NCBI GenBank assembly: GCA_946894095.1 | Contig: OX335665.1 | Span: 7,016,001-7,080,000, forward strand | Reading direction: 5' to 3' | DNA length: 64,000 bases | Origin: Incurvaria masculella | Taxonomy: Eukaryota; Arthropoda; Insecta; Lepidoptera; Incurvariidae | Shown here: positions 50,280 through 61,707 of the stretch, piece after piece | Layout of the letters: the number at the start of each line of letters is the position of its first letter | Position numbering within the stretch: the stretch's first letter is position 1 | Position numbers and translations under genes: made by a program | The notes under the pieces: generated by a model | What the model was told of the DNA's origin: nothing | Seen by the model: the letters and a program-made list of their open reading frames with translations, nothing else | Database searches by the model: none

Positions 50280-50733
50280 TTACAGCAGGGCTGACATGGT
50301 TACTTCGTGTACCCAAGCCCTTTTAAATAAAGATTTAAAAAAAATGACAAAATTAAGAAATATAGGTGCAAAAAGTAAGTAGGTTGTACTGTACAGAAAA
50401 ATAAGGGTGTGTAAGGTTATGTGTGTTGGAAAGTACGTGGCAATATTCTCAAAATACATCATGAAAGATAAATAATAAGAAATCGTTTTTAAAATAGGTA
50501 ATAAATAATTTTCGCATTGATGTCGGGTTTATATAGTTTTAAGTTATCTAATGTTTTCTAAGTGTGATTATGGTGCTTAGTTTTAAGTAATTTATTGTTT
50601 CTTGCTACCTCTTAATATATTTTCTAATATTAATATTAGCTGTTAGAGATTGCCTTTGGCAATAAGCTCGCCTTTACATACTATGTAATAGTTGTAAGCA
50701 ATAAAGAATATTTTCATTTCATTTCATTTCATG
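50280..50733 (+). mobile_element. LINE 3' UTR with (TTTCA)n tail
   Basis: GTTAGAGATTGCCTTTGGC, AATAAGCTCGCCTTTACATAC, TGTAAGCAATAAAGAATATT and (TTTCA)n at 50714-50731. The first part (CAGGGCTGACATGGTTAC) may be another fragment. No ORF. Confidence 0.6.
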
Positions 50734-50984
50734 AATAATTTCCTGGATATTATATGAGTTCTCCATACAAACTTTCATCCATTATTTCACCCCCTTCGAG
50801 TTAAATTCTTTAAAAAGCCCAGACTATCTTTTTAACACAATTCAATGCAATTGGTCTAGTAGTTTAGGCGTAAAAACGAAATAGTAGACAGACAAAGTTA
50901 CTTCCACATTGATTTTTTTAGTATGGAAGTATGGATAGTACGGAGGGATAGTATGGTATTTTTTTATGTGACTTGACTTATGTG

Positions 50985-52340
50985 ATTTGCCTCGCTGAGT
51001 AAATAAAACAAAATTGTCCTTTGACCATTTCGAAATTTTTTCCATCACACTTAGGGCCTTTTTCACCTAATTCTAATTAGCTTAATGGCCTTTCTTGGCA
51101 GTTTGCAATAAATAACAGTACAGCACGTTAGTAAGTGTCAGCACTTGGTGAAAACAGGCTTAAACTCTTTGGCCTACCTTTGGGTGCCTTTTCTCTGGTG
51201 CCTTGGTGCGAAACTTCTACAAAGGTGTGAGGACCTGTCTTATTATATCAGGAAAGGGGATTGGATACCTCGCTGAATAAATAATCCACAAGAGTATTTT
51301 GACCAATTCGATAATGTATTTAATCGTATTCAAACTCTTTGCCTGCCTTTGGATGTATTTTACCTGGTGCCTTGGTCAGTAGCTTCTTCAAAGGTGTGAG
51401 GACCTGTCTTATTCAATCAGGAAAGGGGATTAGATACCTCGCTGAATAAATAAAACACAAGAGTATTTTGACCAATTCGATAATGTATTTAATCGTATTC
51501 AAACTCTTTGCCTGCCTTTGGATGTGTTTTACCTGGTGCCTTGGTCAGTAGCTTCTTCAAAGGTGTGAGGACCTGTCTTATTCAATCAGGAAAGGGGATT
51601 AGATACCTCGCTGAATAAATAAAACACAAGAGTATTTTGACCAATTCGATAATGTATTTAATCGCATTCAAACTCTTTGCCTGCCTTTGGATGTGTTTTA
51701 CCTGGTGCCTTGGTCAGTAGCTTCTTCAAAGGTGTGAGGACCTGTCTTATTCAATCAGGAAAGGGGATTAGATACCTCGCTGAATAAATAAAACACAAGA
51801 GTATTTTGACCAATTCGATAATGTATTTAATCGCATTCAAACTCTTTGCCTGCCTTTGGATGTGTTTTACCTGGTGCCTTGGTCAGTAGCTTCTTCAAAG
51901 GTGTGAGGACCTGTCTTATTCAATCAGGAAAGGGGATTAGATACCTCGCTGAATAAATAAAACACAAGAGTATTTTGACCAATTCGATAATGTATTTAAT
52001 CGCATTCAAACTCTTTGCCTGCCTTTGGATGTGTTTTACCTGGTGCCTTGGTCAGTAGCTTCTTCAAAGGTGTGAGGACCTGTCTTATTCTATCGGGGAT
52101 TAGCTGCCTCGCTGAATAAATAAAACACTATGGTACTTTGACCACTTCAATAATGTATTAATCAAACTTAAACTATTAGACCTGCCTTTGAATGTGTTTT
52201 CCCTGGTGCCTTGGTCAGTAGCTTCTTCAAAGGTGTGAGGACCTATGTTATCCTATAAGGAAAGGGGATTAGTTGCCTCGATGAATAAATAAAACACGAG
52301 TACTTTGACCGATTCGATTATTTATTAATTAGACTTCAAA
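50985..52340 (+). repeat. 169-bp tandem repeat array
   Basis: AAACTCTTTGCCTGCC recurs at 51332, 51501, 51670, 51839 and 52008 (169-bp spacing each time). Diverged units start at 51172 and 52170, and a partial unit lies at 50985-51050. The inner units are nearly identical; the outer ones are older, which is the classic decay pattern of a locally expanding array. A MITE-C lies inside the left edge. Confidence 0.9.
51056..51171. mobile_element. MITE-C, inserted in the tandem array
   Basis: CTTAGGGCCTTTTTCACC, TTAGCTTAATGGCC, CAGCACTTGGTGAAAACAGG; shortened copy. Confidence 0.75.
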
Positions 52341-52595
52341 GCTATATATCAATGCAATCTAAAATACAAGTAAAAATATGATATTTCTCAAAGTGATTGC
52401 GGATGACAGATGTGAACATTTTTTTATCCAAATTCTATGGAAATATTTGCAAAAAAAAAGTATTTGCCAGAAGTTTTGGAGACAGTATTTTAACCATGGC
52501 TTCGTCCGCTTTCGTGTCTGTCTTTCTTTATAGTTTGATTGTCTGTTTGGTACAAATTTTGCAATCGATTTTAAACTACCTTCCCGATTAGCGTA

Positions 52596-52720
52596 CCATC
52601 CCTCTGAATGAACGATGGTCGAAGCTGCAATTACAATTTTCCTTGTTTTACAGTTTAGTGCAGCCGTACTATATGAGAAGGGCCTGGCTAGTTCCTTAGA
52701 GAATGCGTTTACTAAGTCAA
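52596..52720 (+). mobile_element. SINE-A fragment, diverged
   Basis: TGAATGAACGATGGTCGAAG, TTTTCCTTGTTTTACAG, AGGGCCTGGCTAGTTCC; body segment only. Confidence 0.6.
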
Positions 52721-53382
52721 TGTCATGTATTTGCAAAAGAAATATTCTAAGTTTTAAAATACCATTTTATTTTTATTTAAAGTATTAAAATGGTCACTGA
52801 GCCATTCGAATCAATTATCGAATCTAAGGAGATTATTTACAAGTTCTCAAAGAAGTCTTATGAACATAAGTACAATTCCAAAATTACATTTGTACGTTTT
52901 GTACAATTCGATTATATCTCATTCTAAGCTGAGGTAATCTGCTAGAGAATTCTTAGCGGCACCTTTTCGGTGTCGGACCAAATTGGTTTGGCTTACACTC
53001 CAGCGCTTTCTAAGCCCGAGCAGCTTTACGAGCTCACAAGACTTTTCATCAACATTTTTTACCAACCACAAAGTTCGTAATTCTTTTTCCATCGTAATTT
53101 TTGTAATGCCGCCGGTTTGTCATTTCTCATTTAATGTGACCGAAGCGAGCAAGCCCTTCCATCTTCCATAGGGAATAGGACTTCTAATTTTACATAAACC
53201 TGAAGTTTACAAACACATATAATTATAAGTTTAAATACACATATCAATCTCTGAATTCTATATAGTAGAGAACCTACTTATATTCGACTTGGAGGTTCTC
53301 TAAATTCTGCTAAAAATCTTCTAGAAAAACTTATCTGCTTCTTGTACATTAGCGGTTTTTGGTCACCGCATATATATAATAC
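52721..53382. other. unassigned
   Basis: Nothing recognised; AT-rich. Confidence 0.4.
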
Positions 53383-53526
53383 TACCGCATCGCCAGGATA
53401 TGGAACTGTCTGCCGGCGGGTGCTTTTCCCCAAACCTATAACCTGGGAGTCTTCAAAGGTAATTTGAACAAGGTCGATAGCTCAGCGATGGTATGGTGCC
53501 TCGCTGAGTGTGGTTTCGCGAGATGA
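53383..53526 (+). mobile_element. LINE fragment, RT C-terminus
   Basis: Encodes YRIARIWNCLPAGAFPQTYN then LGVFKGNLNK and a stop: the R.WN.LPA..FP..Y.LG.FK..LN pattern of a non-LTR RT C-terminus. Only about 45 residues remain. Confidence 0.7.
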
Positions 53527-54117
53527 GGTGGATTTAATTGTTATCTCTGCACATAAAACCGGTTTTTCATGAAACCGGGTTTTTCATACAATATTTTCAA
53601 GGGTTTCTTCGAATTTAACAGCGAGCCATTAGCCAGACAGGGTCGTTTTTAAATATCTTTATTTATTTATTTACTTATTTATTTATTTATTTACTTATTT
53701 GAAGTACGAGCAGCCTAAGCTGATGTGTTCATGTCTGGGTACACTGGTGCTTTGTTATTGCGGCTACTTTAGTTTAGTGTTTATTGATCGCTAAAAACAT
53801 GTACAGGAAAGCGTACGCCAGGTCCAATCTATTTGTTGCATCAAGCTTACGCCACAAAAACTGTATCTTTCTTTAGTAAATCGAAGTGATTGTCGAGCGC
53901 TGGATTGGAAAATTTTGTTTGTACTTTCATTCATATTCTTTTTCGGTTTGTTGTACTTACTCCTTCCGCTTGTTGAGTTTGACATGATTCCATGAGCGGA
54001 TTGAAGTCGCTTCTTAGCTTCTCGTCGAGCAGAAAATTAGTGTTTTGATATCGACTTGGAGGTGACGGAGATAATCAGTTATTTTTCATCTTCACGGGTG
54101 GCTGCCATCGCTCGTTT
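53527..54117. other. unassigned, with (TTTA)n
   Basis: (ATTT)n at about 53658-53700. The rest is unremarkable. Confidence 0.45.
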
Positions 54118-54205
54118 TATTATGTAACTGGACATGGATGGCCTTACCGCATCCAACGTCGTGATATTAGTCCAATGCACCGCATTCCGAAGGAATAAGG
54201 CAACT
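54118..54205 (-). mobile_element. SINE-A tail fragment
   Basis: TTATGTAACTGGACATGG, GTCGTGATATTAGTCCAATG and GCATTCCGAAGGAATAAGG. Confidence 0.65.
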
Positions 54206-54345
54206 TTTATGAAATTGAAAAAAAAAATTGCAAGCCCGCAAGCATGGTTCATAAAAAGGCGGAATTAATGCCGTGAGGCATTCTCTGACATTTAAACTTA
54301 GAGACGTAGGGGAGTTGCGGTGTGGCGGGCATAAAAAAAAACTAA
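54206..54345 (+). mobile_element. possible LINE 3' end
   Basis: AAAAGGCGGAATTAATGCCG, TGAGGCATTCTCTGAC and a GGCATAAAAAAAA end. I recall similar strings in lepidopteran LINE tails, but no ORF remains. Confidence 0.4.
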
Positions 54346-54699
54346 AAACTAAATCTCAAAAAATAATTTTAAAATGAAATAAAAAATTTATATTTTCATT
54401 AAATGAATGTACATAATATTGGCTTATAATGCACTATATAAACAAATAGATACCTATAAATATTTACACATATAAATATATATATTTATATTCAATGCAC
54501 AAAGGAAACAATGTGTAAAAAAAAAGTAAATAACTACTGATAAAATAATACAAGTCACAAAGCAAGGAACAGACATACCGCTCTTAGAATATATGAATAG
54601 AATAGGATAGGAGTTAATATTTTTATTAATTTAATTAGTTAACAATAAAATAATCTTTGTAGAAAGAATAATTATTTCCTGGAATAGCAAGAGGCAATT
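54346..54699. other. unassigned, AT-rich
   Basis: Strongly AT-rich; nothing recognised. Confidence 0.45.
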
Positions 54700-54836
54700 T
54701 TAATGGACGCTTATTAATGGGCCTTTATTACTGAAGTCCTGATTATCTTGTACTGGTATGTGTTGCAAGCTGCTAAGAAAAGCCCCTAATGTGTAGCGAT
54801 TAAGCTAATCATCTGTAGCTGAAAAAGGCCCTAAAT
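54700..54836. mobile_element. MITE-C, left-truncated
   Basis: GGGCCTTTATTACTGAAG, TGATTATCTTGTACTGG, GATTAAGCTAATCATC and GAAAAAGGCCCTAA. Confidence 0.7.
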
Positions 54837-54984
54837 ATACTGGAACGGATATTTTTTTATTTCATTACCTATTTGACCATCTTTAATCTAAAGTATTCTG
54901 CCATCTCGAGTCGGGTCCAAAATCTTGATACCACCTATACTTACTAGCAATGAAGAGGATGTACACAGACAAAAAATATGTGCA

Positions 54985-55530
54985 ACTTATTAGCTAATAA
55001 CTTATTGTTAACTGATTTAGCACAGTTAAAATTCAGTAATTGATTGTAAAGTATTTTTCATGACTATTAATGTATTACGGTAAGTATCTTTTAATAAGCC
55101 AAAACAGTTAGTATTAAAGAGTTATTTTAACCGATTTTACAGTACAACTTTTCTGAAAATAACGAGTGTGACAGATCAGATGATTTTGAAACTGTTATCT
55201 TAACTAATTGAACATTACGGCTGACTACAAATTTTGCGTGCAACTGTCCAGTTTCTTTCTTTTTTTTCTTTTAAAATTTAAACAGTTTGGAGAGTACATT
55301 TTCACTGAATATAAGACGTAAGTAATAAGGGGAAAAATACTAAAGCTAGTAACAGTTAAAACACACACACACACACACACAAAACACAGTTAAAAAAACA
55401 AATACAGTAAACTTTAATGTTTCAGGCTGTTTTCTCTCAGTTAGAGTAAACGATTTACTTAGTTGGCTATATTTTAACGTTGTCATTATTGAAATTACAG
55501 TTTCCCTGATTCTTTTTTTTTCAGTTTAGC
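54985..55530 (+). mobile_element. element D, longest copy
   Basis: TTAGCACAGTTAAAATTCAG, ACGGCTGACTACAAATTTTG, TTTTCACTGAATATAAGACG, an (AC)n at 55363-55381, CAGTAAACTTTAATGTTTC, CAGTTAGAGTAAACG and a TTTTTTTTCAGTTTA end. The same order as 39567-40060. Confidence 0.7.
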
Positions 55531-56154
55531 GAGTGGCGTTTGTCCTGCATGATTGCATAATATAGGCACAAGATGTATGAAAGAGAGAGACAGCACAGAA
55601 CAAAAAAATAGTAAGCATTAAAGACAATTAAAATCTTTGGGCACAGACGTAAACAAGAGGAGGGTGTAATCGCTGCGGTTGCAAAATCCTCCCACGACAA
55701 AAACCGACCGCTTTTCCCCCCAAAATTGGATCGAAACAAATCACCGGACCGTAGTCCGGGTCCTAGACCCGGCCTAAGCGTTTTTTTGCCAGTCGGAAAG
55801 CTCAAAGAGTGCGCCGACCGCCCCGGGGTGCTGTTTTGAAAATATTTTGACGTTAATGGCGGCCATTGTTGGCGCGGTGACATATCGTGTGCAGGCGCCT
55901 TATAATGCCTCTTTGTGCCGTGGGCGCGCGGCTTTACAATTGGCCCCTTTCTTTGGTGTCGATTACTATTTGGAGATGTTTTGGTTGATGGGTGTTTATT
56001 TTGTGGGAGAAAATGAGGTTGCATATTTTTTACCTGAACAGGCACACTGTATCCTGGCCCGATTTTTTTCATGTTTTCGAATTGATTAAAACATAATATA
56101 TTGATGCGAGAAAAACTAACGAGTACTAGAATAGGTCCTTGGTTGCGATGGTTA
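55531..56154. other. unassigned, GC-rich segment
   Basis: 55640-56080 is markedly GC- and CpG-richer than its surroundings (CCGTAGTCCGGGTCCTAGAC, GGCGGCCATTGTTGGCGCGG). A 183-codon minus-strand frame lacks domains. This is the best candidate in the window for a host promoter or first exon, but the support is compositional only. Confidence 0.3.
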
Positions 56155-56393
56155 TTATTAGGGTTACTAACATAACCCTATTACTAAGCCTCCGCTGTCC
56201 GTTCGCCCGTCCGTCCGTCAGTCACAGGGCTGTATCTCGGCTGTATCTCATGAATACGTTAAGTTTAAAAATTAAACAAATTAAAGGGGAGCCCCATACA
56301 AAAAAATAGTTTTTTTTTAAGTTAAATCTCGAACTACATATGGTACGGAACCCTTCGTGTGCGAGTTCGACTCGCACTAGGCCGGTTTTTTAT
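56155..56393 (+). mobile_element. MINE-like repeat, shortened
   Basis: ACCCTATTACTAAGCCTCCG, (CCGT)n of 4-5 units, CTGTATCTCATGAATACG, GTGCGAGTTCGACTCGCAC and CCGGTTTTTTA. Confidence 0.75.
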
Positions 56394-56536
56394 GCTACTG
56401 CCTTGCGAAATGCGGCCAGTAGAGAATAACTACCGGACATACGAAAGCATTTCTGCCTAATTTGAAACGGAGACGGCGCTGTCATTTTTCATTTTCGTAG
56501 AACTTACCAGTGATTATGTTTTATGGTACTGAGAAT

Positions 56537-56625
56537 ATGTTTTTATGTGACCACACCTAGTCTTATGATATGACCTTAACGAATCGCATGGGACATGCCA
56601 TGGCAGGGATTTCTAAGGGTCCATG
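56537..56625 (-). mobile_element. SINE-A tail fragment
   Basis: GTTTTTATGTGACCACACC, TCTTATGATATGACC, GACATGCCATGGCAGGG; heavily diverged. Confidence 0.45.
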
Positions 56626-56669
56626 GACCCCATGGGGTCGGTATACTGTGGAACCCGCTCTCCCATATT

Positions 56670-57042
56670 CCTTTTTTTTTATGCGACCCGACATGGATGG
56701 CTAATACCGCACAACTAGCGTTATGATATTAGCCCAATACACCACATTCCCGAAGGAAATTGGTGCCATGCCAGGACCTTCCCTTTATGAGCACGGCTAC
56801 ATTGAACTGGATGGAAAACACGGACAATTTTTCATTGCCGCTTCGACCATCTTTTCATCCAATACGATGGTACCAACCCAGGCGGGCTTAAACCCTACCA
56901 CCTAGTAGGGGAAGGGGACCTACAGTTTTATATGGATTCCGAACCATGGAGCAGCTCGCATTCGTGATGAACATTGGTGCATGTCGGTATTGAACCCAGG
57001 TCTCTGGTACGCTAGGCCAGTCCCCGCGCCACTAGGCTAAAA
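56670..57042 (-). mobile_element. SINE-A, tRNA-type head
   Basis: TTTTTTATGCGACCCGACATG tail to a CAGTCCCCGCGCCACTAGGC head; a short deletion after GCATTCGTGATGAA removes the TTATCGAACTCGGAAAG segment. Confidence 0.85.
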
Positions 57043-57437
57043 TGTAGGAACTTATGCATTTATGTAATATTGTTGGCACGTTAATTGGCACGTTAATTAA
57101 GACTAGTTTAGTTTCAACCAATATTACAGTATATTAATATGGTCGGCGTCTATAACAACCGTAGTTAGCATTTTAGCGTAGTTATTTTGTTTCTCTGTTC
57201 TACACTATACATATACTGCTTCGTCCTTCTACTTTTGCTAAACTTGTGAAATACGAAGCTGGACTAACATATTTTCTATAAGCAATATATTAACGCTTAT
57301 ATTAAGTTTTCTCTGTTACTCTGTTTGTTTTTCCTAAAATAAATAAATAAATTAATAAAATAAATAGTTATATTCGCATCAAAGCGTTGACAAACTAAAA
57401 ATGCTATTAATAAGGTTCCGTTAGATCAAACAAGTAC
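57043..57437. other. unassigned
   Basis: GGCACGTTAATT occurs twice in tandem at about 57076-57100. Nothing else is recognised. Confidence 0.4.
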
Positions 57438-57691
57438 CTGCGGGCCTATTCCTGGAATTCCGTAATCAGGAATCAGTAATCCTGAGTCTAGAAAGCAGCT
57501 TATAGCGCTATTCTAAGCAATTTTCTTGACGAAAAGCATGTATTTCATAGTATTGTAAGCCGGAGCATAGTATTTTAATTTAATCAAGGTTTTCCGTCGA
57601 AGAAATCGCTTTGAAAGCCGCTATAAAAGCCGTTTTCTAGACTGAGGACTCTTGAATCCTGATTACGGAATTCCAGGGATAGGCCTGCTGA
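57438..57691. mobile_element. MITE-R, complete palindrome
   Basis: CGGGCCTATTCCTGGAATTC, AATCAGTAATCCTGAGTC, then inverted GCTATAAAAGCCGTTTTCTAG, TTGAATCCTGATTACGG and CCAGGGATAGGCCTGC. About 254 bp. Confidence 0.75.
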
Positions 57692-58548
57692 GTTTTCGGC
57701 TGGATCGGAAACTATCTTCCGCAAACTGGACTCGGCCTCAACGTAGACGGAATAAAACGAAACCATCTAAGATATATAGTCCCGTTCGAAGAATACCCAA
57801 CACGCTTCGAAGAACTGACCGAATGTTTGTTGCACTAAATAGCGTCCTGTGAAGTTCTTACGTGCTTTTACGGGTTCTTACGTGTTGTTGGAACTCGAGA
57901 AAATGGGTGGAAAGCGAATTCGTAACCGAACTCACTGGCCGGCGCTGCAAAGGCTGCCCATTTGAAAGACGGAGCTGAATACAAACTTTTCACTTTAATT
58001 ACAAATTAGTATAGAGATGTATGGTGTGATTGTTGCATTGGGGAATATTTGTAAAAATTGTATATATAGTTTGCTTATTAAGACACAGATGTCGCTTGCA
58101 TAGAGCTGTTATCATTTTTAATTTCTCACACCATACGGAGTAGGCAAATTACATTTGACCAGATGATATTTTCAAAAAAATATATTCATATTCTGTCTTC
58201 AGGACAACTGGAATGTATCAATTATAATATGATTCAATGTGTACAAACTAACTACGCTTGTGTCATAGAGGAACATACAAGTTGTCACTGCTTTTTTCGC
58301 CCATACAAGAATGGAAATTCTCCATTTGCACGTAAAAGTGGCTAAGCCCCATACACATACAGTTTCGATTTCTACTACCGTCCGTCAGTCCTCGCTTGCC
58401 GGAACCCTCACATGTTACGGAACCCTAGTCGAGTAAGACAGTTTCCGATTAACTAGTCATAGCCTGAGCCTATAGTCCCAGTTGTCACGTAATAAGTTTT
58501 CAAATGTATGTAGAAATTGAAAAGCGCGTCTTTGTTGAAAGTCCTCTG
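57692..58548. other. unassigned
   Basis: A CCGGAACCCTCACATGTTACG stretch near 58398 resembles a MINE-like end. Nothing else is recognised. Confidence 0.4.
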
Positions 58549-58889
58549 AGGCTGAGATAAATAGTCGTAACAGAATCTAAGGCTGAGATAAATAGTCGTA
58601 ACAGAAACTAAGACTAACGAAAAGTAGTACTTTGTGACGTCAGTTTGACACATTTTGTATGGACGTAATCTCAAATTTATACAAAGTGACGTCACAAAGT
58701 ACTACTTTTCGTTAGTCTTAATTGTTGTTACGACTATTTGTCTCAGCCTATGACTAACGCAAAGTAGTACTTTGTGACGTCACTTTGCATTACTTTGAGA
58801 TTTCGTCCATACAAATTGTGTCAGATTGACGTCACAAAGTACTACTTTTCGTTAGTCTTAGTTTTTGTTACGACTATTTATCTCAGCCC
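58549..58889. mobile_element. MITE-S, double copy with duplicated terminal repeat
   Basis: Begins with two 31-bp terminal units in tandem; the first carries the same AATCT variant as array units 2, 9 and 19. Two palindromic modules follow with TTTGTGACGTCA arms, ending CTATTTATCTCAGCC. Confidence 0.85.
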
Positions 58890-59094
58890 AATTGTAATGT
58901 GAACTCGCCCGGTCAAAGATTATATACACTACCGCCCGTAGTATGTCCGTACAGCATGCATGATTTAGCTACAGTTTAAGGAGAATGTCCATCCTTGTAT
59001 ACGCGAAAAGTCAGTGTCAACTTGAATGTTCCTCTATGAAACAAGCGTATTAGTATTATTTTTTAGTTGCGGAACCCACAAAGCGCCAGTCAGC

Positions 59095-59450
59095 CTCGGT
59101 AGCCCAGTGGCGTGACGCCTGGCGATTCGAAAGCTTGGACCTCTGAGCGCGGTTACTTTCTGGATGGGTGACCATTTTCAACCGTTGAGGCTGCCGTGGT
59201 TCGGAATTCACGTAAAACTGTAGGTCTCCTTCCTCTCCTACGTGGTAGGGTTAATCCTGACCTGGTTGATACCATCGCATTGAATGAACGATGGTCGAAG
59301 CGGCGCGAATTGTCCGTGTTTTCCATCCAGTTCAATATAGCCGAGCAATAGAAGGAATGTCCTGGCATGGCACCTAGTTCCCATGTGGTGTGTTAGGCAA
59401 ATATTTGACGGTCAGTTTGGTATTAGCCATCCATGTTCAGTTACATAAAA
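59095..59450 (+). mobile_element. SINE-A, third head type with 5S box C
   Basis: CCTCGGTAGCCCAGTGGCG, CTGGCGATTCGAAAGC, CTCTGAGCGCGGTTAC then TCTGGATGGGTGACCATTTT (5S box C) and the SINE-A body to GCCATCCATGTTCAGTTACAT. Confidence 0.8.
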
Positions 59451-59752
59451 AAACCGGCCAAGTGCGAGTCGGGCTCGCTCACGAAGGGTTCCGTACAATC
59501 GTACACGATTTACCACAAAAAAATCACGTTTTTTGTATGTGGGGCCCCCTATATTTTTTTATTATTCTTAAATTTTACTTATTTGTTGGTATAGCGGCAA
59601 AATAAATACACACTCTGTGAAAATTTCAGCTGCCTACCTATTACGGTTCATGAGATACAGCCCTGTGACAGACGGACGGACGCACGGACGGACAGCGGAG
59701 GCTTAGTAATAGGGTTCCGTTGGCAGCCTTTGGGTACGGAATCCTAAAAAAT
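59450..59752 (-). mobile_element. MINE-like repeat
   Basis: AAAACCGGCCAAGTGCGAG, TCGGGCTCGCTCACGAAGG, TTTCAGCTGCCTACCTATTA, (GACG)n, AGGCTTAGTAATAGGG and TTGGGTACGGAATCCTAAAA. It abuts the SINE-A A-rich tail. Confidence 0.8.
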
Positions 59753-60619
59753 CCTAAAATCTCTGAGAACTCTACTACGGAACCCTAAAAAAACCTAAAT
59801 CCTGCGAGACCTCTACCCGTACTAAGCTCTACCTTTGCGGAGACGCTTTAAATTATATCTCCTTTCCCCTCCAGGACCCGCAAGGATCATGGCTTATCTC
59901 GTTCGGCCCCCACAGGACTATGCAGGGCTAGGCTGCGTGGCGTTGCGGCGGTTATTAAATTAGGAGTGTAGGTACACGTTTATTTTGTCATGAATAATTT
60001 GTGTCGTGTGTCCCGGCCATAGATTAAATAGGAAGGGATAGATTTCTAACGTCGTATCAGTGTTGAATAGGGACGAAAGTCTATAGGTGGCGTTGCAATT
60101 CACATTCCAGAATACATTATAGCTGTCGTGAAAGCAGCGAAAAATATTTGAACATTTTTAGAAATGTATTCTTTGTCCGTTGGCCAAAACATTTTTGTAC
60201 GGCGATTGGCAATAAACCAGCGACCAACCAAGCGCTGTCAGATTTTGATAAAATAAAAATAAATCACTTGAGAAAGCTTCATTCGCATTATTTTTTCTGT
60301 TAATATATTTATTTTTCAGTAAAAGAAATCTAAAATTAAAGCAAAAAAGGACAAGTTTTTTCCAATGTTCAAGCCAATACTTTCCAATCTAAAAGGTTTA
60401 TTAAAAATATAATACATGCAGACGTAGATTTTGACATTATATTTAGAATAAAAAAAATTAAAAACCTAGTAAAATAATAATAATAATACGCGGTGCATAG
60501 GGAATAGATAGAGTAACGACTTTCTAAAATATAAACTATAATAATAAATATAATAAAATATATAAACATAATAATATAATAAAAAATATAATAAGGTTTA
60601 TTTATCTTTTCTGACGATC
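59753..60619. other. unassigned, AT-rich right half
   Basis: 60400-60600 is extremely AT-rich (AATATAATAAAATATATAAAC). No gene recognised. Confidence 0.45.
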
Positions 60620-61010
60620 TGGGTTGGTACGGTACAACCTGAGGGGTTGGGCTCCACTTCTGTCCTGAGCCAGCGCTCTACTCCAACCGATGGAGGACCC
60701 GCTGGACTCTCCGTACAATAGCGAAGTTGGCTCAGGTTCCAGGTTCCACCCCAGGCTTGGCTTCAATCCAGGCTTGACTCCATCCAGGCGTGACTCAAAT
60801 CCAGGCTTGGCTCTATCCTGGACCCCCTGTGAAGGTCACTTGGTGAGACCTCCACCCTCTGATGCTGGACCCTCTCCGAGAGGGTCCATCCAGGTCAGTT
60901 GATGAAGGTATCACAAATAAAAAGTAATAAAGGTGTTGAACAATAAATACCTTTCGGGGATTCAATTTGGAGCACGTGTGGCCGATGGCCAGACCATTTG
61001 TCTCTCCTGG
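60620..61010. other. GC-rich segment with short imperfect minisatellite
   Basis: A CCAGGCTTGG/ACTC motif recurs about five times between 60735 and 60820. CCTCTCCGAGAGGGTCC at 60868-60885 is a small palindrome. Open on both strands, but the peptides are repeat products. Confidence 0.4.
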
Positions 61011-61198
61011 GGCTCTATTAACGTGCAAAAATATAAATTATAAAATTTGTATGTACTGGTCCATGAGTTTTTCCCGTAAAAATAAGATCTCCTGTCAAAA
61101 TTGACATAAATATGAAAAAAAAAACCTAAAATTATTATTTCGTGCCAGGTTCAATTATCATTCATCCGACAGTATGTAGGTCTCGTTTCACTACGTGA

Positions 61199-61341
61199 CA
61201 GTAGGCAGCTGAAATTTTCACAGAGTGCGTATTAATTTGGCCGCTATAACAACAAGTAAAATTAATAAACAACAAAAATATAGGGGGGACCCATACGGAA
61301 CCCTTCGTGTGCGAGTCCGACTCACACTTGGCCGGTTTTTA
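61199..61341 (+). mobile_element. MINE-like repeat, right part
   Basis: CAGTAGGCAGCTGAAATTTT, AGAGTGCGTATTAATTTGGCC, GTGCGAGTCCGACTCACAC and TTGGCCGGTTTTT. Confidence 0.75.
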
Positions 61342-61496
61342 TTGAAATAGTTTCAGTTTATTTATTCCCTCTATTACATACTCGGATTCGCCAACATTTT
61401 TTTCTGTCGGCTTGGGTACCTCTGGCGAAGGAGAAAAGACAAGAATTTTTGCCAGGTTTCTCATTATTATATATTTTTTATACTTACAGACTAGTT

Positions 61497-61625
61497 TACA
61501 ACGAATGTGATATGTATGTATGTATAATCGACCGTGAAGCAAGGACACATTGATTGAAGAAAGAGCCCAGTAAAAAGAACGACTTTACGAATATACTTGG
61601 AATAAGCGACTTATACCTGCTTAGT
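61497..61625 (-). mobile_element. SINE-B tail
   Basis: TATAATCGACCGTGAAGC, GGACACATTGATTGAAG, GAGCCCAGTAAAAAGAAC, then CTTGGAATAAGCG and CTGCTTAGTACGAAAAAG, which in other copies lie on the other side of the tail; the element looks rearranged. Confidence 0.6.
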
Positions 61626-61707
61626 ACGAAAAAGTATATTAACTTAGTTTACGACGATTGATAACTTACTTAGTTAAATACTGCTCACAAAAACTATTAT
61701 CTGTACG

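Noticed and set aside
55521..56072. 183-codon minus-strand open frame
   Set aside because: Lies over a GC-rich island where long frames arise by chance; no domain. Kept only as a composition anomaly.
60400..60600. Extremely AT-rich block as a replication origin or matrix attachment site
   Set aside because: Composition alone is not evidence; no specific motif is visible.
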